This document shows positions 18,997 through 28,035 of a stretch of 64,000 nucleotides of DNA, in pieces. Every line of letters starts with the position of its first letter. Within the stretch, counting starts at the first letter, position 1. This DNA is from Brevibacterium sp. XM4083. GTDB lineage: Bacteria; Actinomycetota; Actinomycetes; Actinomycetales; Brevibacteriaceae. The position numbers and the translations under genes were made by a program. Location of the stretch: assembly GCF_006489205.2 (NCBI RefSeq), contig NZ_VFYR02000001.1, forward strand, positions 1,210,555 through 1,274,554. Reading direction: 5' to 3'. The notes under the pieces were generated by a model. That model was not told the origin of the DNA. It did no database searches and saw only the letters and a list, made by a program, of their open reading frames with translations.

Positions 18997-19997
18997 GGCT
19001 GGCCTCCTGCGCTCATCGGGTCGATCTTCGGGGTGTCGGGGCCGCGGTCCGGGCTCCGGTCGGCACTGCGGTCGGGGCCCTGTCCGGCGGTGGGATCGAG
19101 GGCGTCGCGGAGTCCGTCGCCGAACATGTTGAACCCGAGCGTGACGAGGAAGAGCGCCATGCCGGGGAAGATGAGGTACATCGGATCGACCTGGACCCAG
19201 GAGATCGCGTCGGAGATCGACCGTCCCCACGACGGCGTGGGCGGGTTGACGCCGACGCCGAGGAAGGACAGAGCCGCCTCGGCGCCGATCTTGCCGGGAA
19301 TCGACACGGTCGTGAAGACGATGATCGTCGCGGCGAGGTTCGGGAGGATCTCGCGGACGAGGATGCGCGCGCTGCTCGTGCCCTGCGCGGCGGCGGCGCG
19401 GACGAACCCGCGCTCCTTGAGTGAGAGCGTCTCGCTGCGGACGACGCGGGCGACCGGCGGCCAGCCGAAGAAGCCGATGACGAGGATGAGCAGGAGCGGG
19501 CGCGGGAAGCTCGCGGGCACGGTCGCTGAGAGCGCGATGGCGAAGATGAGGAACGGGAAGCCGAAGACGATGTCGGTGAACCGGGAGAGCAGTCGATCGG
19601 CGAGGTGCCCGTAGAAGCCGGCGATGAGTCCGATCGCCACGCCGACGATGACGGAGACGAGCGTCGCGGCGAGTCCGATGAGCAGGGAGACCTGCGCGCC
19701 GTAGGAGACGATCGCGAAGAGATCGCGCCCGGTGCGGGGCTCGACACCGAACCAGTGTTGAGCACTCATCCCGCCGAGCGGCCCGGCCGGAGCGGTGTCG
19801 GGGGCGAGCAGCTCCGGGTTGTAGGCGTAGGGGCTGTTGCCGGTCAGGGCCGCGAACACCGGGGCGAGGACGGCGAGGAGGACGAAGAACACGACGAGCC
19901 CGAGGCCGATCATCGCTGGTCGGGAGCGCTTGAGGCGCGCCCAGACGGTGTCTGTGCGGGTCGCGCGTCCCGGCCGCTCGGGCGGGGCTGCTGTCAT
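18993..19997 (-). CDS. ABC transporter permease (DppC-like)
   Basis: A 334-residue permease, first gene of the importer operon. It has an N-terminal OppC-type segment (WARLKRSRPAMIGLGLVVFF), about six membrane spans and the coupling loop LKERGFVRAAAAQGTSSARI. The ending AALSFLGVGVNPPTPSWG is typical of DppC. The C-terminal 30 residues are Asp/Pro/Arg-rich (DRSADRSPDRGPD). ATG 19997 follows AAGGA, which I prefer to the in-frame ATG at 20069. Confidence 0.92.
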   Translation of the reverse strand: MTAAPPERPGRATRTDTVWARLKRSRPAMIGLGLVVFFVLLAVLAPVFAALTGNSPYAYNPELLAPDTAPAGPLGGMSAQHWFGVEPRTGRDLFAIVSYGAQVSLLIGLAATLVSVIVGVAIGLIAGFYGHLADRLLSRFTDIVFGFPFLIFAIALSATVPASFPRPLLLILVIGFFGWPPVARVVRSETLSLKERGFVRAAAAQGTSSARILVREILPNLAATIIVFTTVSIPGKIGAEAALSFLGVGVNPPTPSWGRSISDAISWVQVDPMYLIFPGMALFLVTLGFNMFGDGLRDALDPTAGQGPDRSADRSPDRGPDTPKIDPMSAGGQP

Positions 19998-20068
19998 CGT
20001 GGTCCTTCGATTCGTGGTCGGTCGGACGGTGGGCTCGGTCGCGTCCGGGATCGCCGAACTGCTCAACA

Positions 20069-20096
20069 ATTATGCGCCTGATCGTCGTCTGCGCAA
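20069..20096 (-). promoter_or_regulatory. Candidate promoter of the peptide importer operon
   Basis: On the minus strand, TTGCGC (20096-20091) and CATAAT (20074-20069) are 16 bp apart, about 70 nt before the DppC start. GCAAACT/AGTTTGC arms lie upstream on either side of about 24 bp and could be an operator. It is the only AT-rich patch in this divergent region. Confidence 0.5.
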
Positions 20097-20204
20097 ACTC
20101 ATGAAGTTCCGTGACAGTAGCGCAGTTTGCTCCGTTCGTCACCAGGGGCCCCGGTGCTAGAGTCGCAGGCAGGGAACCCTGGCCGACTCGAGGAAGACGA
20201 CACC

Positions 20205-21497
20205 GTGACGAACTACCGATTCGAGAGCTTCACTCCCGCCTTCGACGAGTCCACGGGGGAGCCGGATGCCAGGACGAAGGGCTACTTCGCGTCGACGAGT
20301 GTGGGGTTCCACGACTCCCGGTCGACCGATGCGGCGCTCAAGGCCCGGGTGCAGCGGGCGATCGACGACGATCGCCGTCTCACCGCGGTCTACGCCGACG
20401 CCGAATACGACTATGCGCTCGACGCCGACATCCCCGTCGCGACCTTCGCGTGGTTCGAGAAGCTCGTCAACGTCGGCGCCGGTCGGCTTGTGCCCGCGCA
20501 CCTCATCACGTGGGTGACGGTGCGGCCCACCCATCGCCGCCGCGGACTGCTCCGGTCGATGATCACCACGGACCTCGCCGAGGCGAAGGCCGCCGGCTAC
20601 CCGTTCGCGGCCCTGACCGCGACCGAGGGCGGGATCTACTCCCGCTACGGCTTCGGGGTGGCGACGTGGTCGCACGCGATCGAGGTCGACACCTCACCGG
20701 GCTTCCAGATGATCCGCGAACCCGACCGGCGGGTGGAGATGTGCCTGCCGAGCGTCCTGCGCGAACTCGCGCCGAAGATCTACGGCGAGTTCATGAAGAC
20801 CTCGCCGGGGGCGATGGAACGGCAGCAGACCTACGTCGAACGGGCCACCGGCGCGCTCAACACCGAGACCGGCGAGGCCGATCGCGGCGTCCGCGCGGCC
20901 CTGCACTTCGGGGAGGACGGCGAACCCGACGGCTATGTCTCCTACAAGTTCGCGGGCTGGTCGACGACCCCGCCGACGATCGAGCTCATCGACTTCGTCG
21001 CCGTCACCGACGCCGCATACGCCTCACTGTGGTCCTTCCTCGCCGCAATCGACCTCTCGACGCGCGTGAAGTTCGGCGAATCCGCCGAGGACTCACCGCT
21101 GCCGTGGCTGCTCACCGACTCCCGCCGCGTGAAGACGACGTCGACGGAGGACAACATCTGGATCCGGATCCTCGACGTCCGGGCCGCCCTCGAGGCCCGC
21201 GCATGGTTCGTCCCCGGCACCCTCGTCCTCGACATCGACGACCCGCAGGAGCTCACCGGAGGACGCTTCCGCCTCACCTCCGACGGGCAGAGCGCCACGG
21301 TCGAGACGGTCTCGGAGTCGACGCCGGCCGACCTCAGCCTCGGCATCGCCGAACTCGGCTCCCTCTACTTCGGCGGGGCGGACCCGGTCATCCTCGTGCG
21401 CGCCGGTCGCATCGAGGAGAACGTGCCGGGAGCCGCCGTCCAGGCGAAGTCGATGTTCGGCCTCGAGCGGATGCCGTACTCGCCGAACGGATTCTGA
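20205..21497 (+). CDS. Eis-like GNAT N-acetyltransferase
   Basis: A 430-residue protein with the architecture of mycobacterial Eis: an N-terminal GNAT domain, a second GNAT-like half and a C-terminal sterol-carrier-like domain. The acetyl-CoA loop is in HLITWVTVRPTHRRRGLLRS (about residues 100-120). The segment ATEGGIYSRYGFGVATW is a family hallmark. Eis proteins acetylate lysines or aminoglycosides; the substrate here is unknown. GTG 20205 follows GAGGAAG about 9 nt upstream. Divergent from the peptide importer. Confidence 0.85.
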   Translation: MTNYRFESFTPAFDESTGEPDARTKGYFASTSVGFHDSRSTDAALKARVQRAIDDDRRLTAVYADAEYDYALDADIPVATFAWFEKLVNVGAGRLVPAHLITWVTVRPTHRRRGLLRSMITTDLAEAKAAGYPFAALTATEGGIYSRYGFGVATWSHAIEVDTSPGFQMIREPDRRVEMCLPSVLRELAPKIYGEFMKTSPGAMERQQTYVERATGALNTETGEADRGVRAALHFGEDGEPDGYVSYKFAGWSTTPPTIELIDFVAVTDAAYASLWSFLAAIDLSTRVKFGESAEDSPLPWLLTDSRRVKTTSTEDNIWIRILDVRAALEARAWFVPGTLVLDIDDPQELTGGRFRLTSDGQSATVETVSESTPADLSLGIAELGSLYFGGADPVILVRAGRIEENVPGAAVQAKSMFGLERMPYSPNGF

Positions 21498-21574
21498 CGC
21501 CGGGGGTGCTCGGGGTGCCCCGAGGTGCCCGAGGCTCCAGGGGTGCTCGGGGTGCGGACGGTGTTCCCAGATCC

Positions 21575-21616
21575 TGAGACCTTGTGAAGGTTTTCACTCA
21601 GTCTCATATGATGAGC
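21575..21616 (+). promoter_or_regulatory. Dyad and candidate promoter before serA
   Basis: A nested dyad spans 21575-21606: TGAGAC ... GTCTCA outside and GTGAA-GGTT-TTCAC inside. A TTGTGA (21582-21587) and TATGAT (21607-21612) with a long 19-bp spacer overlap it, and CTCATATGATGAG (21604-21616) is a second dyad. A regulator site is likely; which protein binds is unknown. Confidence 0.45.
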
Positions 21617-21645
21617 CCGTCCCGGATCCCTGAAGGAGTAACTCA

Positions 21646-23238
21646 GTGCCCAAGCCCATCGTGCTCATCGCCGAAAACCTGTCACCGGCCACCATCGACG
21701 CACTCGGAGGGGACTTCGAGATCCGTCACACCGACGGCGCTGACCGCTCCCGCCTGCTCACCGACATCGTCGACGCCGATGCGATCCTCGTCCGCTCGGC
21801 CACCCAGGTCGACGCCGAGGCGATCGCCGCGGCTGCGCACCTCAAGGTCATCGCCCGCGCCGGCGTCGGCCTCGACAATGTCGACGTCCCGGCCGCCACC
21901 TCGGCGGGTGTCATGGTCGTCAACGCCCCGACATCGAACATCATCTCCGCCGCCGAGCTGACGATGGCCCACATCCTCGCCTCGGCGCGGTACTTCGGCG
22001 CCGGCAACACCTCGCTCAAGGCGGGGGAGTGGAAGCGCTCGAAGTTCACCGGCGTCGAACTCTACGAGAAGACGCTCGGCATCATCGGCCTCGGACGCAT
22101 CGGCGGGCTCGTCGCCGAACGCGCGAAGGCCTTCGGGATGCGCCTCGTCGGCTACGACCCCTACATCACGCAGGCGCGCGCCGCGCAGATGGGCGTCGAG
22201 GTCGTCGACCTGCCCGGGCTGCTCGCGGTCTCCGACTTCGTCACCGTCCACATGCCCAAGACGCCCGAGACGATCGGCATGATCAGCACCGAGCAGTTCG
22301 CGCTCGCGAAGCCCGGCGCCCGCTTCATCAACGTCGCCCGCGGCGGCATCATCGATGAGGAGGCCCTCGCCGAGGCGGTCGCCGCGGGCACCGTGGGAGG
22401 CGCCGGCATCGACGTGTGGAACGTCGAACCGCCCGAGCCGTCTGCGCTCATGGAGCTCGACGCCGTCAACGTCACGCCCCACCTCGGCGCGTCGACGGCC
22501 GAAGCCCAGGAGAAGGCCGGGGTCGCGGTCGCGAAGTCCGTGCGCAAGGCGCTCGCCGGTGAGCTCGTCCCCGACGCCGTCAACGTCGCGGGCGGAGCGA
22601 TCCACGAGGACGTCCGTCCCGGCATTCCGCTCGCCGAGCGCCTCGGTCGGGTCGTCAACGCGCTCGCCGAATCCTCGGTCACGCACTTCAAGGTCGAGGT
22701 CAACGGCGAGATCGCCGACAAGGACGTCTCCGTCCTCAAGCTCTCGGCGCTCAAGGGCCTGTTCAAGGACGTCGTCTCCGACCAGGTCTCCTATGTCAAC
22801 GCCCCGCTGCTCGCCGAGGAGCGGGGGATCGGGGTCGAACTGACGACCGATCCCTACTGCGAATCGTTCCGCAACATCACGCGCCTGACCGCGACGACCG
22901 GGGACGGCCAGCGGATCACCGTCGCCGGCACCGTGACGGGCCCGAGGCTCGTGCAGAAGCTCACCGAGGTTGACGGCTTCGACCTCGAGATCGAGCTCAC
23001 CGACAACCTCCTCATCTTCCGCTACGAGGATCGTCCGGGCATCATCGGTCAGCTCGGGCTCGCGCTCGGTGCCAACGAGATCAACATCGCGGGCATGCAG
23101 GTCTCACCGTCCTCGGAGGACAACGAGGCGCTCTCGGTCATGGCCGTCGATTCGGCGGTGCCCGAGGAGGTCGTGCGGGCCGTCGCCGGCGCCGTCAACG
23201 CCTCGGCGTTCTCCGCGGTCTCGCTCGACGAGGACTGA
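21646..23238 (+). CDS. serA: D-3-phosphoglycerate dehydrogenase
   Basis: The 530-residue first enzyme of serine synthesis, long type with an intervening ASB domain and a C-terminal ACT domain. The NAD motif LGIIGLGRIGGLVAERA begins near residue 143. The catalytic residues are in VNVARGGIIDEEAL (Arg about 231), VWNVEPPEPS (Glu about 260) and VTPHLGAST (His about 279). The ACT domain (about 455-530) starts LLIFRYEDRPGIIGQLG and suggests serine feedback. GTG 21646 follows AAGGAG. Its length and layout match mycobacterial SerA1. Confidence 0.96.
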   Translation: MPKPIVLIAENLSPATIDALGGDFEIRHTDGADRSRLLTDIVDADAILVRSATQVDAEAIAAAAHLKVIARAGVGLDNVDVPAATSAGVMVVNAPTSNIISAAELTMAHILASARYFGAGNTSLKAGEWKRSKFTGVELYEKTLGIIGLGRIGGLVAERAKAFGMRLVGYDPYITQARAAQMGVEVVDLPGLLAVSDFVTVHMPKTPETIGMISTEQFALAKPGARFINVARGGIIDEEALAEAVAAGTVGGAGIDVWNVEPPEPSALMELDAVNVTPHLGASTAEAQEKAGVAVAKSVRKALAGELVPDAVNVAGGAIHEDVRPGIPLAERLGRVVNALAESSVTHFKVEVNGEIADKDVSVLKLSALKGLFKDVVSDQVSYVNAPLLAEERGIGVELTTDPYCESFRNITRLTATTGDGQRITVAGTVTGPRLVQKLTEVDGFDLEIELTDNLLIFRYEDRPGIIGQLGLALGANEINIAGMQVSPSSEDNEALSVMAVDSAVPEEVVRAVAGAVNASAFSAVSLDED

Positions 23239-23259
23239 GCGAGACCGTCACAGACGCCT

Positions 23260-23297
23260 CGGTGCCCCGAATTCGCGCAGGCGGGTGCGGGGCACCG
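23260..23297 (+). terminator. Possible terminator after serA
   Basis: CGGTGCCCC (23260-23268) pairs with GGGGCACCG (23289-23297) over a 20-nt loop that can pair further. There is no T-run. TATGAT directly after it (23299-23304) could be the -10 of the DUF805 gene. Confidence 0.45.
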
Positions 23298-23413
23298 CTA
23301 TGATGGTCAGCGCACATCGAATCCCTCGGTGACTGCATCGACCATCGCCGGTCCAGCGCTGGTCGTCCTCGGGTGGCCTGCGTCGGGCCGGTTCCACTCC
23401 ATGAAGGAACCTC

Positions 23414-24019
23414 ATGACCAACTCCCCTCAGTCCCCTCTGCCCGTCCCCGGGCAGGACACCCACCAGGCCCCGGCGGCCGGCACGGCCGCTGCCGGCGGC
23501 CTCGGCGATCTGGCGCTGCCGCTGCGCGGTGCCCGTCCGAAGCAGGCGCTGGCCCGCTTCGTCAAGAAGTACTCGGTGTTCTCCGGCCGCGCCTCGCGCA
23601 GCGAGTTCTGGTGGGTCTACCTGTTCGTCGCCATCGCCATGGCGATCCCCTATGCGCTCGTCGTCATCGGAATGTCGATCGGCTTCGCGTGGGCGGCTGC
23701 GAACCCCAAGGTCACCGAACTCGGTGTCGACCCGTCGACCGGTGAGGCGATCACCTTCGAGCAGCCCCCGGGCATCATGAACCATGCGCCGGCGGCGATC
23801 CTCATCTGGCTCGGCCTCGTGCTCCTCGTCGTCGTCTTCCTCGCCGTCATCGTGCCGTTGCTCGCGCTCATGGTCCGTCGTCTCCACGACGTCAACATGC
23901 CCGGGCCGCTGCTCTTCATCGCCCTCGTCCCGTTCGCCGGACCGCTCATCGTCCTCGTCTTCATGCTGCTCGAGGCGAAGCCGGAGGGTGCGCGCTTCGA
24001 CGCCGTCGGCGCGCACTGA
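23414..24019 (+). CDS. DUF805 membrane protein
   Basis: A 201-residue membrane protein of unknown function. After a Pro/Ala-rich N-terminal tail (about 45 residues) comes the DUF805 signature FSGRASRSEFWWVYLF. Three to four hydrophobic spans and the motif ALMVRRLHDVNMPG follow, both typical of the family. ATG 23414 follows GAAGGAAC. It stands alone after serA and ends 15 bp from the convergent SnoaL-like gene. DUF805 proteins are widespread, and no biochemical role is established. Confidence 0.88.
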   Translation: MTNSPQSPLPVPGQDTHQAPAAGTAAAGGLGDLALPLRGARPKQALARFVKKYSVFSGRASRSEFWWVYLFVAIAMAIPYALVVIGMSIGFAWAAANPKVTELGVDPSTGEAITFEQPPGIMNHAPAAILIWLGLVLLVVVFLAVIVPLLALMVRRLHDVNMPGPLLFIALVPFAGPLIVLVFMLLEAKPEGARFDAVGAH

Positions 24020-24033
24020 GGCCGACGTGCCGG

Positions 24034-24492
24034 TCAGGGCGAGTCCGAGATCGGTGCGGCCGCGGCGTCCGGATTGCCCGCGGCGGCCACCTCGGCGAGC
24101 GCCCGCTGCAGGACCTGCAGGTCCTCCAGCGTCTCGACCGCGGTGATCCGTCCCCACCGCAGGGTGAGGAACTGGAACATCGTGTTCTCGTAGCGGCCGC
24201 CGCCGGGCAGTGCGCCCGAGACGCGGGTGCGCACAGCGATCCGCGTGTGCCACGGTCCGCCGTCGACGATGACGTCGTCGACGGCGAACCGGGCGCCTGG
24301 CAGGATGCTCCCCACCCGCTCCCACCAGCGGATCATCGCCTCCCGGGTGGTGCGCCGACCGCCGAGCGCATGGTCGCCGTGGAAGACGTAGACGAACCGC
24401 GGGGCGAGGCTGTCGACCATGGGCATGACCTCGCCGCGGCTGATCTGATCGAAGACCGCGCGGATGCGGGCCTTGACGATGCGCTTGTACAT
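24034..24492 (-). CDS. SnoaL-like / NTF2-fold protein
   Basis: A 152-residue protein with the cone-shaped NTF2-like fold pattern: VFDQISRGEVMPMVDSLAPR, GRRTTREAMIRWWERVGSIL and MFQFLTLRWGRITAVET. Such proteins are small enzymes or ligand-binding proteins; the ligand is unknown. GAGGGGA lies just before the ATG. It is divergent from a TetR regulator with 62 bp between the starts, so that regulator probably controls it. Confidence 0.8.
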   Translation of the reverse strand: MYKRIVKARIRAVFDQISRGEVMPMVDSLAPRFVYVFHGDHALGGRRTTREAMIRWWERVGSILPGARFAVDDVIVDGGPWHTRIAVRTRVSGALPGGGRYENTMFQFLTLRWGRITAVETLEDLQVLQRALAEVAAAGNPDAAAAPISDSP

Positions 24493-24530
24493 GGGATCCC
24501 CTCACCGGCGACCGGGGGTCGTCCGCGCTG

Positions 24531-24554
24531 ATTAACGTTACTATTGGTTACACT
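24531..24554. promoter_or_regulatory. Candidate TetR operator/promoter region
   Basis: This AT-rich patch immediately before the TetR start contains the palindrome TAACGTTA (24533-24540) and a second GTTAC (24547-24551). TACTAT (24539-24544) could be a -10. No Shine-Dalgarno precedes the TetR ATG. The position between two divergent genes suits an operator. Confidence 0.45.
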
Positions 24555-25142
24555 ATGAGCCGAACCGGTCGCCCGCGCAAGAGCGCAACGGAATCCGAGA
24601 TCGTCAGCGCCCTCACCGATCTCGTCATCGAACGCGGATACGCGTCCGTCACCGTCGACCTCGTCGTCGAGCGCGCGGGAACGAACAAGCCCGCCTTCTA
24701 CCGTCGGTTCCGCAATCTCGCCGAGGTGGTGCCGCTCGTGCTCGCCGCCCGCCACGGCACGGACACCGACATCGACACCGGCAGCCTCGCCGGCGACCTC
24801 GCTGAGGTGCAGGCTCGCCAGCAGCGGCTCTTCACCGACCCCGTCGTCACCCGCGGCTTCGCCGGATGGGCCGCTGACATCGCCGGCGATGTGTCCGGCG
24901 CGGCGGCGTTCTTCGACTCCTACCTCTCACCGCGGCGGCAATTCACGCAGGTCATCCTCGCCCGCGCCGTCGACCGCGGCGAGATCGCCCCCGGTGCCGA
25001 CCCCGACTGGCTCGCCGATCTGCTCACCGGGCCTCTCCTCATGCGCCTCGTCCTCCCCGGCCTGCCCCCGATCGACGACCGCCTCGTCGCGCAGACGGTC
25101 AGCGCCGCCCTCGATGTGCTCGGCGCTGCCGGGAGGGGCTAG
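24555..25142 (+). CDS. TetR/AcrR family transcriptional regulator
   Basis: A 195-residue regulator. The N-terminal HTH is recognisable as GRPRKSATESEIVSALTDLV, then VTVDLVVERAGTNKPAFYRRF (residues about 5-52). The C-terminal ligand-binding half resembles TetR_C_11-type domains (RQFTQVILARAVDRGEIAPG). The ligand is unknown. It is divergent from the SnoaL-like gene and convergent with the PAP2 gene. No Shine-Dalgarno is visible. Confidence 0.88.
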   Translation: MSRTGRPRKSATESEIVSALTDLVIERGYASVTVDLVVERAGTNKPAFYRRFRNLAEVVPLVLAARHGTDTDIDTGSLAGDLAEVQARQQRLFTDPVVTRGFAGWAADIAGDVSGAAAFFDSYLSPRRQFTQVILARAVDRGEIAPGADPDWLADLLTGPLLMRLVLPGLPPIDDRLVAQTVSAALDVLGAAGRG

Positions 25143-25152
25143 CGGAGAGCGC

Positions 25153-26022
25153 CTAACGGAGCAGCAGGGGTGAGCGGGTGCGCACGCCGATCCACGTCCA
25201 CAGGGCATCGGCGAGGATCGCGGCGGTGAGCCCGACGAGGACGCCGGCGATCGTGTCGGTGAGCCAGTGGACCTGGAGTGCGGTGCGCGACCACATCATT
25301 GCGAGCACCCAGCCTGCGGCGAGCAGCAGCGACCAGTGGAAGTGGAGTCGCAGGGGATCGGCGCGGGTGCTCGTCGCCGCCCGCGTGACGATGAGCGCGA
25401 GCCCGAAGGCCAGCGCCGCCGCGCCCATCGAATGACCGGAGGGATAGGAATAGCCCAGCGACGAGTAGAGCTGATCGCCCGGGCGTGCCCGCTCGACGAG
25501 CAGCTTGATGAGCTCGGAGAGGCCGACGCCGAGCAGCATCGTCGTGACGATGACGACAGCGGCGCGGAACCGGCGCAACAGGATGAAGATCGCGGCAGCC
25601 AGTGCCGTGCACATCATCGCCCCATTGCCGCCGCCCACCTCGGCGAGGGTGACCGCGACCCAGTACGGCACGGAGTCGAGGGGCACCTTGACCAGGTGGG
25701 CCCACCACACATCGAGCGGGGTCGGACCGGTGCGGGTCAGGCGCAGCCAGAGGCCGAACGCGCCGACGAGGAGCATGGCCGGCAGCACCGACCACAGCGC
25801 CCACCGCGGTGTGGGGGCGACCTCGGACGGTCCCGGGAAAGGCGGACGGGAGCGCGGGGCCGGCTGCCCGGCCCCGGGTGCATCGGCGCTGATCAGGCGT
25901 TCCAGAGACCGTAGGTGTCGGCGAGCGAGGCGATCTTCTTCGCGCGCGCCAGACGCGGCAGGTAGGAGCCGTCGGTGATCTCCGTGCCGCCTTCGGCCGC
26001 CGCGAGCATCTGGCGGGCCCAC
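25153..26022 (-). CDS. PAP2-family phosphatase, membrane-bound (start uncertain)
   Basis: A PAP2-superfamily lipid phosphatase with six hydrophobic spans. The three active-site motifs are present: KLLVERARP, SYPSGHSMGAAAL and SRTALQVHWLTDTIAG. Members dephosphorylate phosphatidic acid or undecaprenyl pyrophosphate at the membrane. The stop at 25153 is firm. The open frame reaches ATG 26022, but that would overlap the upstream lyase gene by 130 bp and read unlike a PAP2 N-terminus. A start near 25890-25910 (CTG codons, no good ribosome site) or GTG before SVLPAMLLVG is equally possible. Confidence 0.8.
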   Translation of the reverse strand: MGPPDARGGRRRHGDHRRLLPAASGAREEDRLARRHLRSLERLISADAPGAGQPAPRSRPPFPGPSEVAPTPRWALWSVLPAMLLVGAFGLWLRLTRTGPTPLDVWWAHLVKVPLDSVPYWVAVTLAEVGGGNGAMMCTALAAAIFILLRRFRAAVVIVTTMLLGVGLSELIKLLVERARPGDQLYSSLGYSYPSGHSMGAAALAFGLALIVTRAATSTRADPLRLHFHWSLLLAAGWVLAMMWSRTALQVHWLTDTIAGVLVGLTAAILADALWTWIGVRTRSPLLLR

Positions 26023-26744
26023 GTGCGCTCGTCCTCGCTCGGGCTCATCGCCTCGTTGAGGGCGTTGACCTGGTCGATGCCCAGCACGAGCTTGCCCGTC
26101 ATGCCCATGTTGTGGGTGACGTCGGCGTCCTCGCGCACCTGCTCGTCGCTGGCATCGGCGGCCGAGGGGCCGTCGATCGCGCCGGGCAAACCGCCCATGC
26201 GCGAGGCGATGGTCAGGCGCGACCGGGCGTAGGCGAGCGCCATCGGGTCACCGGAGAAACCGGTGTCCTTGCGGAAGTCGTTCGTGCCGAAGGCGAGGCG
26301 GAAGGTGCCGGGCGCCTCGGCGATCTTCGTCGCGTTCTCGACGCCGCGGGCCGATTCGAGGAGCGCGAGCACGGGCAGTCCGGCCTTCGCGCGCATCGCG
26401 GTGTAGGAGACCTGTTCGGGGCGCTCGGTCTCCGGCAGCATGACCCCGCGCAGACCGGGCAGCATCGCGACGGCCGCAAGGTCGTCGTCCCAGAACTCCG
26501 ACTCCATCTTGTTGATGCGCACCCACGCCGACATGCCGGACTCGAGCGCGCGGACGACGTTGTCGCGGGCCTCGAGCTTCTTGTCCTCGGCCACCGAGGC
26601 CTCGAGGTCGAAGATGACAGAATCGGCCTCGGACGCCTGTGCGGGTGCGAACAGGGCCTCCTTCGCCGCATTGACGAGCAGCCACGAGCGGGACAGCTTG
26701 GCGGGGAGGGAGGCGGCGCGACGATTGCGGATCGTTTCTGTCAA
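25893..26744 (-). CDS. HpcH/HpaI aldolase / citrate lyase beta-like (CitE-like) protein
   Basis: A 283-residue TIM-barrel CoA-ester lyase-like protein. Diagnostic stretches are SVIFDLEASVAEDKKLEARD, GVMLPETERPEQV, LALLESARGVENA (with a metal-ligand Glu) and FRLAFGTNDFRKD (with Asp). CitE-like proteins that lack CitD/CitF partners, as here, cleave or hydrolyse malyl-/citramalyl-CoA-type esters; the substrate is unknown. I chose TTG 26744 (TETIRNRRAAS) because no ATG lies nearby and the further in-frame extension is unlike the family. A weak GAGAGAAAG precedes it. Divergent from leuB. Confidence 0.85.
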   Translation of the reverse strand: MTETIRNRRAASLPAKLSRSWLLVNAAKEALFAPAQASEADSVIFDLEASVAEDKKLEARDNVVRALESGMSAWVRINKMESEFWDDDLAAVAMLPGLRGVMLPETERPEQVSYTAMRAKAGLPVLALLESARGVENATKIAEAPGTFRLAFGTNDFRKDTGFSGDPMALAYARSRLTIASRMGGLPGAIDGPSAADASDEQVREDADVTHNMGMTGKLVLGIDQVNALNEAMSPSEDERTWARQMLAAAEGGTEITDGSYLPRLARAKKIASLADTYGLWNA

Positions 26745-26977
26745 GGATCGACTTTCTCTCGGAAGCGGTGAGTCGGCGAGTCTGCGGTCGCGCTCGAGTC
26801 GCGACGGCTGACCACCATTTTCGTCGGTCGACCAAGGAATTTGTAGCCGCAGACGAAGTTTGAGACGTGAAATTGTCCACGTTCGGACCTGTGGGAGGAT
26901 CGGTGGGCACCTGAGCGGTCGTTTCACATACTGATATGGGCTGGTTGCATGATGAGATGCACTCTAGTCTGGCGGGC

Positions 26978-28018
26978 ATGAAGACGTACTCCATTGCGGT
27001 CATGCCCGGCGACGGAATCGGCACCGAGGTCGTGCCGGAGGGGCTCAAGGTCCTCCAGCGCGCGATCGAGGTCTCCGGGGAGCCGGTCGCCCTCGAGCTC
27101 ACCGACTACGAGGTCGGGGCCAAGCGCTGGCACGAGACGGGCGAGACGCTCACCGATGACGAACTCGCGGCCCTGCGCGACCATGATGCGATCTTCTTCG
27201 GCGCGTGCGGCGACCCGAGTGTGCCGTCGGGCGTCCTCGAGCGCGGGGTCATCCTCAAGATGCGCTTCGGGCTCGGCCACGCGGTCAACCTCCGTCCCGC
27301 GAAGCTCTTCGCCGGCGTCGAGAGCCCGCTCGCCGCCCGTCCCGCGATCGACTTCGTCGTCGTCCGCGAGGGCACGGAGGGCTCGTACACCGGCATGGGC
27401 GGCTCGGTGCGCACGGACACCCCGCACGAGGTCGCGACCGAGGTGTCGGTCAACACCTGGTACGGCGTCGAGCGGGCCGTGCGCGATGCCTTCGAGCGTG
27501 CGCAGGCCAGGCGGAAGAAGCTCACCTACGTCCACAAGCACAACGTCATGGTCCATGCCGGGCACCTGTGGCGTCGCGTCGTCGAGAAGGTCGGGGAGGA
27601 GTTCCCCGAGGTGGCCGTCAACTACGAGCACACCGATGCGTGCACGATCTACATGGTCACCGACCCCGAGCGCTACGACGTCATCGTCACCGACAACCTC
27701 TTCGGTGACATCCTCACCGACCTCGCCGCCGCGGTGACCGGGGGAATCGGCCTGGCCGCTTCGGGCAACCTCAACGTCGAGGGCACCGCGCCGAGCCTCT
27801 TCGAACCGATCCACGGTTCGGCGCCGGACATCGCCGGCAAGCAGATCGCCGACCCCACCGCGTCGATCCTCTCGGGAGCGCTCATGGCCTCCCACCTCGG
27901 ACTCGATTCCGTGGCCGCCGCGATCGAGGCCGCCGTCGAGGCCGACCTCGCCGAGCGCGACGGCACCTCGCGGACCACCGCCGAGGTGGGGGACGCGATC
28001 GCCGCCCGACTGGGGTGA
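26978..28018 (+). CDS. leuB: 3-isopropylmalate dehydrogenase
   Basis: A 346-residue NAD-dependent oxidative decarboxylase of leucine synthesis. Family features are [15 protein letters not shown] (9-23), [14 protein letters not shown], the catalytic KHNVM region, [32 protein letters not shown] and the NAD loop [15 protein letters not shown]. It is of the short actinobacterial type. The start is ATG 26978; TAGTCT (26965-26970) ends 7 nt before it and there is no Shine-Dalgarno, so the mRNA is probably leaderless. leuC and leuD lie 30 kb downstream and leuA is not in view. Confidence 0.95.
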   Translation: MKTYSIAVMPGDGIGTEVVPEGLKVLQRAIEVSGEPVALELTDYEVGAKRWHETGETLTDDELAALRDHDAIFFGACGDPSVPSGVLERGVILKMRFGLGHAVNLRPAKLFAGVESPLAARPAIDFVVVREGTEGSYTGMGGSVRTDTPHEVATEVSVNTWYGVERAVRDAFERAQARRKKLTYVHKHNVMVHAGHLWRRVVEKVGEEFPEVAVNYEHTDACTIYMVTDPERYDVIVTDNLFGDILTDLAAAVTGGIGLAASGNLNVEGTAPSLFEPIHGSAPDIAGKQIADPTASILSGALMASHLGLDSVAAAIEAAVEADLAERDGTSRTTAEVGDAIAARLG

Positions 28019-28035
28019 ACCGGGCAACTGAGCGC

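Noticed and set aside
17998-20142. 714-codon minus-strand frame covering both permeases
   Set aside because: Only the last 332 codons are a real permease. The first part reads the DppC gene out of frame; the GTG at 18996 with AGGAGG is the real start.
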